A stretch of DNA of 64,000 nucleotides from Tritrichomonas musculus (Eukaryota; Parabasalia; Tritrichomonadida; Tritrichomonadidae): NCBI GenBank assembly GCA_039105265.1, contig JAPFFF010000002.1, positions 5,146,001 to 5,210,000 on the forward strand, in the 5' to 3' direction. A program made the translations under genes and the position numbers. Below, piece by piece: positions 18,449-26,000 of this stretch. A model generated the notes under the pieces. It ran no database searches and was not told where the DNA came from. It saw only the letters and a list, made by a program, of their open reading frames with translations. Within the stretch, counting starts at the first letter, position 1, and every line of letters begins with the position of its first letter.

Positions 18449-19416
18449 GTGATTCATTTGATCCATTCTGGTTGACTTATTATACAAACAATACTTTTAA
18501 CATATATGATGACATTGACGAACCAACCTCATTAAAAGTAAAGGAATTCTACATTGGTAATGAACCAGCATCCGAGTCAAAAACTGTGTACTCCACAAAA
18601 ATTATAGATCATGAATTGACAAAAAAGGTAGATTATAACCCTCAAGATCCTGTTGTTTATGAATCAATGTTGAAGGAATATGTAAAGACTACTGGTCAAG
18701 TATTGCTAAGAAGTCCCGAAGAATATGGTCTTTCCTTGTTTCCGGTAGATGCTAATGAAGAAACAACAATGAGTTTCCTCATAGGTAAAGATGCGAATTC
18801 TTGCGGTAAAATTAACTACCAGATTAGAGAAAAAATGTTCACTATGGGCTTGATCAATTTGACTGCACCGTTTCTGGTCAATACTTTTAATTCAACTTCT
18901 GGAACTACTCTTACCGAAATCTATGGCAACCTTACTGTAACAGGTAAAGTAACATCAGCAAACAGCACTACCATTACACATCTCGCACCTATAGAAGCTG
19001 GGGAAGAAATATCTGACTTCAAAGTTGGAAAGCCTGTGTTTATGTCAGGTCATGTGTACAAGAGAGAGAATGCCAGTAGCTGCGAGCCCTCGCGACGAAG
19101 CTGTGTTTGGATTTCATCATCAGCAACAGACAGTACTGATTGTATATGTTCTGTAGTCATAGATGGATCATGGAAAGAGTTTGTTGGTGTTGTTACTAAT
19201 GTGGATGAAGAAAACGGTAATATAACTTTTGCTACACATGGAGACTACCTTTTCTATGTTGACGATGCTAACATTTATGCTGTAGGAGATGTGCTGTTGT
19301 ATGATGGCAGGATCTTAGATGAGGATTATGCTATGACTTTACGCATTCAGCAATCAATAGTTGGAAAAGTAAGTGCAAAAATAAATGAACATACACTAGC
19401 ATTATTCAAATCGTGA
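18415..19416 (+). CDS. Second fiber-like Maverick frame (333 aa)
   Basis: A frame of 333 codons with a beta-rich C-terminal region (LTEIYGNLTVTGKVTSANST, then KVGKPVFMSGHVYKRE and GVVTNVDEENGNITFATHGD) like head domains of viral fibers. A PNPPQ-free, Cys-containing loop (SSCEPSRRSCVW) lies midway. It directly follows the other fiber-like frame on the same strand. It may be a separate virion protein or belong with its neighbour. The Maverick is treated as a fossil, so no reconstruction is offered. Confidence 0.5.
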   Translation: MYKTRSFYKVISDSFDPFWLTYYTNNTFNIYDDIDEPTSLKVKEFYIGNEPASESKTVYSTKIIDHELTKKVDYNPQDPVVYESMLKEYVKTTGQVLLRSPEEYGLSLFPVDANEETTMSFLIGKDANSCGKINYQIREKMFTMGLINLTAPFLVNTFNSTSGTTLTEIYGNLTVTGKVTSANSTTITHLAPIEAGEEISDFKVGKPVFMSGHVYKRENASSCEPSRRSCVWISSSATDSTDCICSVVIDGSWKEFVGVVTNVDEENGNITFATHGDYLFYVDDANIYAVGDVLLYDGRILDEDYAMTLRIQQSIVGKVSAKINEHTLALFKS

Positions 19417-19423
19417 GAGGCAT

Positions 19424-19470
19424 TCATTCATGGTTGCTATCATTTATGGTTTCTATCATTTAGCTCGTTC
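19424..19470 (+). repeat. TCATTYATGGTT repeats between convergent genes
   Basis: Three short units (TCATTCATGGTTGC, TCATTTATGGTTTC, TCATTTAGCTCG) lie in the 66-bp spacer. They belong to the same motif family as the other Maverick spacer arrays. Confidence 0.6.
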
Positions 19471-19482
19471 ACTTGTCATTGC

Positions 19483-20049
19483 TTACACTACAATCTTCAA
19501 GCTCACACCATATCTTATAAATTGTGTATAGATTTCGTTATAACCATACTTTAGATCTTCAGCTTTGTTATTTTTGTATACCAGAATTTTGTCGATCTTG
19601 ATGAACTTACTATTGGTGCCGCTACACCCACACCCAACATCTGACTCATCTAATACTAACTCTATTTTGTCGGCATCTGTTAAAAGTTTAATCATGTTCA
19701 TCAGCAATTTACTATCACAAACTACATAACTATTGATTTTCAGAGGATTTGTTTCATACATGGCAACCAGCATTTCTAGAAATTTGTTTTTCTTCTCAAG
19801 TGAATCAAGTTCAGTGCCCAAATCTGCTATACCTCTGCTTGTTGCTTGTACTGATGGAAATGCTGATGGTGTCGTCTGTGAAGTAAAATTTACTGGAGAC
19901 ACTTGAGGATATGTAACTTGTGGTGGATTAGGAGGTTGGGTACTTTTGTTAGGAGTTATTTTTATGTTAACATTTGTGTTCTGCTCTTGTTTTACACTAG
20001 CGTCATTCTCACTTGATAAAATTCTAGCTTGGCGAAGAGTGTTAGACAT
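19483..20049 (-). CDS. Maverick hypothetical protein (188 aa)
   Basis: ATG at 20049. The N-terminal half is a disordered Pro/Thr/Gln/Ser-rich region (STQPPNPPQVTYPQVSPVNF). The C-terminal half is an ordered domain with LDSLEKKNKFLEMLVAMYET and a CGCSG loop. No family is recognised. It is followed on the same strand by the small basic protein gene. Confidence 0.6.
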   Translation of the reverse strand: MSNTLRQARILSSENDASVKQEQNTNVNIKITPNKSTQPPNPPQVTYPQVSPVNFTSQTTPSAFPSVQATSRGIADLGTELDSLEKKNKFLEMLVAMYETNPLKINSYVVCDSKLLMNMIKLLTDADKIELVLDESDVGCGCSGTNSKFIKIDKILVYKNNKAEDLKYGYNEIYTQFIRYGVSLKIVV

Positions 20050-20076
20050 TTAATAACCAACAAGAAACAAAAATGC

Positions 20077-20340
20077 TCATGAATAATAATTAGAAATTGC
20101 TCGGTTTAATAATCTTCTAACTCTCATATCTCTCTCATATTTGGCTTGTAATTTCTGTCTTTTCATAATTCCTTTCTCATCTTCGGGCATAGGTGTATTA
20201 AGAACTCGTCTGTAATATTGAAGTCTACTGTTGATCTGTTTTAATGTTTGAGTTGCAAATGTACTTCTCTGATGTGGTCTTCGGAGTGGTGGAAGACTCG
20301 CGAAGGCTTGTCCTGAGCGTGGCTGTAACGTCATTGACAT
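20077..20340 (-). CDS. Small basic Maverick protein (87 aa)
   Basis: The ATG at 20340 (MSMTLQPRSGQAFASL) is preferred over a non-ATG extension. The protein is very basic and Arg/Gln-rich (RRPHQRSTF, RLQYYRR, KRQKLQAKYERDMRVRR). It could bind nucleic acid as a core protein or act as terminal protein; this is inference. It is divergent from the integrase with a 20-bp gap between the ATGs. Confidence 0.55.
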   Translation of the reverse strand: MSMTLQPRSGQAFASLPPLRRPHQRSTFATQTLKQINSRLQYYRRVLNTPMPEDEKGIMKRQKLQAKYERDMRVRRLLNRAISNYYS

Positions 20341-20360
20341 TTTTAGTTGAAATAAAAAGT

Positions 20361-21491
20361 ATGAATGTGTTTTCGTCAGCATTTGAAGGTGTGAGAATAG
20401 AGCAGCTCGTAAATGAAAACCCTAAAAAGCTCACCTACAACGAATTTAACTTACTTATGCAAAACTTTAGGCCCACAAAGAGGAAGCTAGATAATTGGTA
20501 TAAAGAATATGAGAAAAGGTATATCAGAAAATATGGTGATTTATTAGTGGAGCCACCAATTAATAACCTCATAGGATTCAAGTCCAAAAATAAGGTAGCA
20601 AGGTTACAAGAATTAGAGAGTAGACTTAGGAAGAACACAGAAGAGATCCACAGTAATAATTTTCCATTAAAGGAGAACATCAAAAAGTTTCAGCTGCACT
20701 CTGTCACTAGTAGATATACATACTTGATAGACTTGATGCAGACTCAGGATATTGTGTACCTTATTGCTATCAACATTAATACTCGTTACTTATTTGCTAG
20801 ACCTGTGAATGTAGCAGTGAATAACGGTAATAGAGTCATAACTAGGGAAATCAAATCAGCGCAGGTATTTATTAATGCTCTTGGTGATATGGTAGACTTT
20901 GATAATCTATATGTGGAAAAGTTAATAGGGGATGCAGAAAAAGCTTTCTTCTCTGAGGAGGCTATCAATGTTTACCATGATTTTCCACAAAGAATTAAGT
21001 TTGAAAAAGTGAGAAGACAAAAAGTGGGAGGGCATACAGAACCTTTGCATTCATCATTGGGAATCATAGATAGAGTTATACGTACTATTCGTGATATGGC
21101 TTACTTAATGAAAGTAGAAAGAATTACGCCGAACATTATGAGTGAAATAGTTTGGCAGTACAACAATAGCCCACACAAAACTCTATCTAAGTATGCAGGA
21201 TTTGATGTAACTCCAAAGATGGTGCAAGATGATGCGGATCTTGAAGAATTCATAGTAAGGAAGATCGTACAAGAGAACTATGAAATTATGAACAGAAAAG
21301 ATTGGAAATTAGAAAATGGGACTAATGTAAAGGTCTACAATCCTAAAGATACAATGATGAAAAGAAGAAGGGTTATACAGCCTGGAGAACATTTTGTAGT
21401 TGGTTATGAAGATGGTTTGTATAGAGTGAGAGATGATAAAAATAATGAGCAAGTAGTACCGAGATATAGATTAAAGAAGATGTATGGTTAA
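20361..21491 (+). CDS. Maverick integrase (retroviral-type RVE, DDE family)
   Basis: 376 residues from the ATG at 20361 (MNVFSSAFEGVRIEQL). Catalytic-core residues: D124 (YLIDLMQ), D191 (LIGDAEKAF), and an acidic residue D237 in SSLGIIDRVIRTIRD where most RVE enzymes have Glu. A C-terminal SH3/chromo-like segment (GEHFVVGYEDGLYRVRDD) follows. Polinton integrases insert the linear genome and leave a 5-6-bp duplication, matching the CGGAT seen here. An N-terminal helical region takes the place of a classic HHCC finger. Confidence 0.9.
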   Translation: MNVFSSAFEGVRIEQLVNENPKKLTYNEFNLLMQNFRPTKRKLDNWYKEYEKRYIRKYGDLLVEPPINNLIGFKSKNKVARLQELESRLRKNTEEIHSNNFPLKENIKKFQLHSVTSRYTYLIDLMQTQDIVYLIAININTRYLFARPVNVAVNNGNRVITREIKSAQVFINALGDMVDFDNLYVEKLIGDAEKAFFSEEAINVYHDFPQRIKFEKVRRQKVGGHTEPLHSSLGIIDRVIRTIRDMAYLMKVERITPNIMSEIVWQYNNSPHKTLSKYAGFDVTPKMVQDDADLEEFIVRKIVQENYEIMNRKDWKLENGTNVKVYNPKDTMMKRRRVIQPGEHFVVGYEDGLYRVRDDKNNEQVVPRYRLKKMYG

Positions 21492-21574
21492 AAACATTGC
21501 TCTCCCCTGCCCCAATTATGGATCGCACCAATTATGAAAAGAAAAATATGATGAACTTTTTTTGTGATGCTCAT

Positions 21575-24500
21575 TCATGGTCCTTCTTCATAAGTTGTTT
21601 TGATCTTTCTTTTGAATTTCGTAAGTGTAGAGATAGTCATATTTGAATTGAACTTGAAACATGGCTGTCCTTGAGTAAGATCAAACGTAATTGAGTTTCC
21701 ATTGTAGAGATGCTCGTAAAGTTTCATATAATCGCCACCAAATTGTTTTGCCGCATGTTTGATAGAATTTAATGTTAGACCTTTACCACGAATCATAAAA
21801 TCTATATCACCTGTAGAGTCCATGAGCTTGTCGATATACATTTTCTTCATGAGGAAATAACTTTCAATAGCAACAGGCATTTCATTGTGGTTGTTAATTG
21901 TTGGGAAATCACTATGGAATTGTCCTAAATCACTACCTATGAGTTCTCTTCCGTACATTTCTTTATAGGCTTTCTCAAGTTTGGGTAAATCGTTGAGTTC
22001 TATGTGCATGCTATCTGTATCTTGGTAGTATATGTGACATCCTATATCGTGGGCCAGACACATAACTTCATTCATGATTCTCTTACTCATGGATAGAACT
22101 TGTATGCCTAGTAATGAGAAATTAAAATGATCGTCTATAGGCTTGAGTACTTTTAATGCATGTAGTTTTGAGTTATGAAGTTGGACATCTTCTTTGATCT
22201 TCATGTAATTCTTCTTCCAATACTTCTCTAATTCATCTCCCTCATACAAATACTTGAACTCTTTATCTGTGGGCCTCTCAATAGTTTTACCATAGCAGCT
22301 GTTCATGATAAGTTTGTATAAGTTCTGTAATGGATTTTTTTGCTTCTTGTATTCGAGTCTCTTATTGAAGATTTCCCTAATGATTTTTTGAATTGTGTAA
22401 TCTTTCTTACCGTCCCAGTAGTATCCTCTCAGTAATGTAAACTCTATCTTCTGGAAATTAATGAGATCTTCAAGGTAAATATTATCAACGATCATCTTCA
22501 CGGGCTCTCCATTCTCTATTCTGTCATCATTTAAGTTCAGTCCATTAACTTTGCGAACTAACAATGGGAAAGGGTAATGTTTGTTTACTTTTGTGACCTC
22601 AATTTCGACAACATAAGCACTTTGCTTAGAGAGGAATTCCATATTGAGATTCTCTTTTTCAATAACTTTAGGAGTGCCACTTACGGTATATAAGCGTGCC
22701 ATAGCAGACGGATACAAAGATACTGCATCGAAATCGCATAACTTCTTTTGTGTGTGCCATTTCTTGTTGTAAGCAGTCATGCATCTCCCACCGTAAATAG
22801 CATGTGAACAAAAGTAACGAGGGACACCACCTAATTTATATAAGTCGTGATCATAATAGACTCTCTGATTGAAAACTTCATTAGCGAGAGAAGAAATGGA
22901 GACAAAGTTGAAAGGATCTATATTGAAATCTTTAATGAAACCATCTCTGAATTTATTAAAGCCTTGTCGTAAAATGTTCACGTCTTGGGTGCAATAGAAT
23001 TCTGCATACTTGTACATGTCAAATGTGGTATCAGAGAGACGACAGCCAATAATGTCTAAGTTGTGGCGGAATTGTTGTTTTGTTTCTTCGGTCCATCTCT
23101 TATCTTCATTTTCTCCTGCTTCATTAATCACGCCAACATTCTTCTTGAGTCTCTCCATGGTGTAATATTTGTAGGGGAAAACTTCTTTCTGTCCACTATC
23201 GAGATTAAACATTGATGGTAATTGTGATAACTTACATGAGAGAATAGGAAGTGTGTCACGGAAATAGAGTGTTTTAGATTTGTAGACAATTGTGCCTTTC
23301 ATAAATTTGTTTCCTTTAATGACAGACTTCCTTATGCCATATGAACAAAGAAATCTAATGTCGTAAGCAAGATTGTGAAAGTACACTACAGAGAAATCAG
23401 GAAGGAAATCCAGAAATGAAACACTACAATTTTCTCCTTTAAATGTTTTTGTTATTGTGCCATCTTTGGACTGAAGAACGAACATGTATGGGCGATGAAT
23501 GTCTCCAGAAGTGTCAGCCTCAGAATCACAGTACCAATAACTCTTTTTATCATTGATTTCAATTGTCTTCTTCTTCATTGTTTTTGGTTTAATAAGTTGT
23601 GTGCAGGATTGTTCGTCATAATCAAGATTAATTCCTGAGACATCCTTCTTGATATCATTATTGAAAATAGTTTTGAGAATACAACCGTCTCCGAAATTTA
23701 ATGGACGAAAATAATTGTTCTTCATCAATGCCCTCACTAAATTGGAAGAACTAATGAAATGTCTTGCCTTCCTCCAATGATTGCTGTTGTACTCCATGTT
23801 AGCCTTGTCTGGTGAAAGCTCTGCGAGATGAGAAATGTAGTATGTAGAAAATGGTGTCAGCTCTTCAATAAAGTAGTGTTTCTCGTAAATGTTGAATTTG
23901 TGAGTACGATTTGGTTCTGCTTTCTCGACTCCTATGTATGAATTCTTCCCTATTGATTTCTTCTTGTTTTTGGAATTCGCATCTTCATTAATGAAGGAAA
24001 CACTGATGTGGATCTTAAATTCTTGACATAGATTGTTGATAGCAGAATTGGAGAGATATCTGTTGTTGATTCTTAGTCGCATTTGATTAAGTGTTTCATC
24101 ATCATAGCACCCTGTTTGTTGAAGAGCATATATGAAGCAGCAGTCATCGAGTTCTTTTCGTTGTTTACCTTTACTGTTGGCAAGAGTGTCGAAAATTTGT
24201 AGGCGAGTCAGGTATTTTACTATCTCTTGTGGGCAGCTATCTTTGACTAAGAATTGAAAGAAAGAACCACCACGATCAGTATTACTTTTTACATTTTTGG
24301 TTTTACTGAAGATGAGTTGAGAAAAGAGAGACCATTCTGGGAGTTCCATGCTACCTTTCTCATAAAAGTACTCAGGTTTTACATCATCCATGTCAAATAT
24401 AAAGTGCTTCTTAGTAAAGTTTTCCATTAGTTTGTTAAAAGCTTCTGGTGTCAAAGGTAAAGTCCGCCATTCATTATTAACTTTGAATCTGAGTTTGTAT

Positions 24501-24838
24501 TGATTTGTGACAGAGAAGTTCTTGACAATAGTGTTGAAGAAATTATGAAGAGCAGGAAATAGTAAATCTCTACCGCGGTTCGTAAGTTGTTCGAAATTGA
24601 TGTGCCACTCCTCTGGTGAATCATAAAGTTTCTTCATAATTGCGTCCACTATTTTTTCTTGTTCGTCTTTGAGCTTGATGAAATCGTTATAAGTGATCTT
24701 AACAAATGAATCATCTTTCGTGGTATTCCTCCATATGTTGTTCTTCAAGTTCTTCAAAAAGTAGTTATCATTATTGTCAATGTATCGTGGTATATCTTTT
24801 GGAGGTGGCGCTTGGGGAATTTCATCTTTCGCGGGCAC
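21575..24838 (-). CDS. Protein-primed family B DNA polymerase of the Maverick
   Basis: About 1,087 residues; the 5' boundary is uncertain. Exonuclease motifs: YCDSEAD near residue 438 and a later FHNLAYDIRF. Polymerase motifs: A (DFDAVSLYPSAM, about 706), B (KLIMNSCYGKT, about 848) and C (YYQDTDSMHIE, about 939). Order and spacing fit the protein-primed (DNA_pol_B_2) clade, which copies linear genomes from a terminal protein. The N-terminal third holds a DCCFIYALQQTG segment followed ~90 residues later by KHYFIEE, which faintly resembles OTU-type cysteine protease framing (inference). Confidence 0.92.
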   Translation of the reverse strand: MPAKDEIPQAPPPKDIPRYIDNNDNYFLKNLKNNIWRNTTKDDSFVKITYNDFIKLKDEQEKIVDAIMKKLYDSPEEWHINFEQLTNRGRDLLFPALHNFFNTIVKNFSVTNQYKLRFKVNNEWRTLPLTPEAFNKLMENFTKKHFIFDMDDVKPEYFYEKGSMELPEWSLFSQLIFSKTKNVKSNTDRGGSFFQFLVKDSCPQEIVKYLTRLQIFDTLANSKGKQRKELDDCCFIYALQQTGCYDDETLNQMRLRINNRYLSNSAINNLCQEFKIHISVSFINEDANSKNKKKSIGKNSYIGVEKAEPNRTHKFNIYEKHYFIEELTPFSTYYISHLAELSPDKANMEYNSNHWRKARHFISSSNLVRALMKNNYFRPLNFGDGCILKTIFNNDIKKDVSGINLDYDEQSCTQLIKPKTMKKKTIEINDKKSYWYCDSEADTSGDIHRPYMFVLQSKDGTITKTFKGENCSVSFLDFLPDFSVVYFHNLAYDIRFLCSYGIRKSVIKGNKFMKGTIVYKSKTLYFRDTLPILSCKLSQLPSMFNLDSGQKEVFPYKYYTMERLKKNVGVINEAGENEDKRWTEETKQQFRHNLDIIGCRLSDTTFDMYKYAEFYCTQDVNILRQGFNKFRDGFIKDFNIDPFNFVSISSLANEVFNQRVYYDHDLYKLGGVPRYFCSHAIYGGRCMTAYNKKWHTQKKLCDFDAVSLYPSAMARLYTVSGTPKVIEKENLNMEFLSKQSAYVVEIEVTKVNKHYPFPLLVRKVNGLNLNDDRIENGEPVKMIVDNIYLEDLINFQKIEFTLLRGYYWDGKKDYTIQKIIREIFNKRLEYKKQKNPLQNLYKLIMNSCYGKTIERPTDKEFKYLYEGDELEKYWKKNYMKIKEDVQLHNSKLHALKVLKPIDDHFNFSLLGIQVLSMSKRIMNEVMCLAHDIGCHIYYQDTDSMHIELNDLPKLEKAYKEMYGRELIGSDLGQFHSDFPTINNHNEMPVAIESYFLMKKMYIDKLMDSTGDIDFMIRGKGLTLNSIKHAAKQFGGDYMKLYEHLYNGNSITFDLTQGQPCFKFNSNMTISTLTKFKRKIKTTYEEGP

Positions 24839-25077
24839 TTCTTTTTTTGGTTTGTTACTTTTGCTTTTTCATTTTGCTCTATACCTTTCATGAACCAGAA
24901 CATAGCTTCATAAATGTTGTCACCATCGTAACCATGATCACAAATTTCATATGCAATAGTTTCTATGAGATCGTTCTTGTTAACAAAAAAGTCATCTTCT
25001 TCTGTGATCTCTTCATTTACAATCAGGCTCAGGAGTTCATATAATTTTGGTGTTGGTGTATCTTCTAGTTTTGTCAT
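24754..25077 (-). CDS. Small helical Maverick protein (107 aa)
   Basis: ATG at 25077 (MTKLEDTPTPKLYELLSL). Acidic helical N-terminus (NEEITEEDDFF, then LIETIAYEICDHGYDG) and a basic C-terminus. It lies just before the polymerase on the same strand, with an 85-bp overlap in another frame. No family is recognised. Its position next to the polymerase makes a replication role possible. Confidence 0.5.
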   Translation of the reverse strand: MTKLEDTPTPKLYELLSLIVNEEITEEDDFFVNKNDLIETIAYEICDHGYDGDNIYEAMFWFMKGIEQNEKAKVTNQKKKCPRKMKFPKRHLQKIYHDTLTIMITTF

Positions 25078-25575
25078 TTGCGTTGTTTTATGTTTGATAA
25101 AAAAAATAAAGAAACAAAAAATTATGTTTAATAAATGGAATTCAGAATTTAGTCACAAACAAAAACCATCTAAAAATATTCTCGATTTGGACCATAACTT
25201 AATGGTAATTCATGAGTGGAAAAGTTATGAGGTTCGAAAAATAGAAAGTCCGACATTTTTTATTATTAATGATTTTCATAAATTATAACCATAAACTTGT
25301 GAAATATAAATGGAAAATCAATAAAATTTTATCTCTCAATTACTACATAAATTATTTTCATTAATTCAGTTCAATTTTGATGAAAATTTTCCACGTCCAC
25401 CCCACCTCAACGTCGCCTCTACCCCACGTCAACGCCACCTTGATCCCACCTCAATCAAAATTTAAATTCAAAAAGTGGAACAAAAATTTAAGTTCAAAAA
25501 GTAGAACAAAAATTTAAATTCAAAAAGTGGAACAAAAATTTTGAAAATTAATGAAAATAATAAATGAAAATTTTA
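25078..25575. other. Maverick spacer with short repeats, next to the right arm
   Basis: No convincing gene. It contains a C-rich patch of CCCCACCTCAACG-type repeats (about 25398-25455) and about four copies of a ~30-bp unit with AAATTCAAAAAGTGGAACAA (25456-25545). The first half (to about 25290) has a weak open frame in the + direction that I do not trust. Confidence 0.5.
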
Positions 25576-25928
25576 AAATGAGAATTATTTTTTATGCACA
25601 ATACAGGGTCCGAAATCACCTACCTTTAATTACATATGAAAACACTAATGAAAACCCCGCACAAGTCCATAAATTTATCCCACATATGTAATTCGATAAA
25701 ATGGCGATCATCAAAAAAGTTTACGATTTCGAGTTCAATGACGTTGATTTTGATTTTGAAAACGGTCCTGAGCATTGTTTTTGAGAAATCACGCCTATTG
25801 AAGATAATATTGGAGAAAGATATAAGAATTGTATCGAAAGTTTAACAGTTGTACTTGCGCTAGGCGGACGACATTAAAAAGGGGGAGTGAGGACTTCGGT
25901 CCGAAATCACCCTTTTTATCATACTACT
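25576..25928 (-). repeat. Right terminal inverted repeat of the Maverick
   Basis: Reverse complement of 9168-9519. It ends in ...ATCATACTACT, followed directly by the CGGAT duplication. The 27-codon ORF at 25701-25784 (+) is the twin of that in the left arm. Confidence 0.93.
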
Positions 25929-25940
25929 CGGATTTTATAC

Positions 25941-25943
<3 letters not shown>

Positions 25944-25970
<27 letters not shown>
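25944..25970 (+). repeat. A-tract in the leader of the LRR gene
   Basis: A run of about 27 A residues lies between the Maverick target duplication and the LRR gene. It is followed at once by TCATT (25971-25975), an Inr-like signal 26 bases before the ATG at 26001. The core promoter therefore lies on the gene side of the Maverick. Confidence 0.6.
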
Positions 25971-25971
<1 letters not shown>

Positions 25972-26000
25972 CATTTGATTCGACTAAGTTTCAGTTTAAT

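Larger units (their letters stand above)
9168..25928. mobile_element. Maverick/Polinton element, nearly whole, young
   Basis: The element spans 16,761 bp with terminal inverted repeats of about 352 bp that begin AGTAGTATGATAAAAAGGG. A 5-bp target duplication CGGAT flanks it (9163-9167 and 25929-25933). Parts in order: unknown protein; major capsid protein; small amphipathic protein; small charged protein; packaging ATPase; virion-type protein; small beta-rich protein; two fiber-like frames; two small proteins; integrase; protein-primed DNA polymerase; small helical protein. The arms differ by about one base in 352, so the insertion is recent. The coding content looks close to whole, with perhaps one or two breaks. 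No separate Ulp1/adenain-type protease is recognised. Confidence 0.95.

Noticed and set aside
24965-25288. Plus-strand frame near the right Maverick arm
   Set aside because: It overlaps a better-supported minus-strand gene and then runs into low-complexity spacer; no recognisable product.
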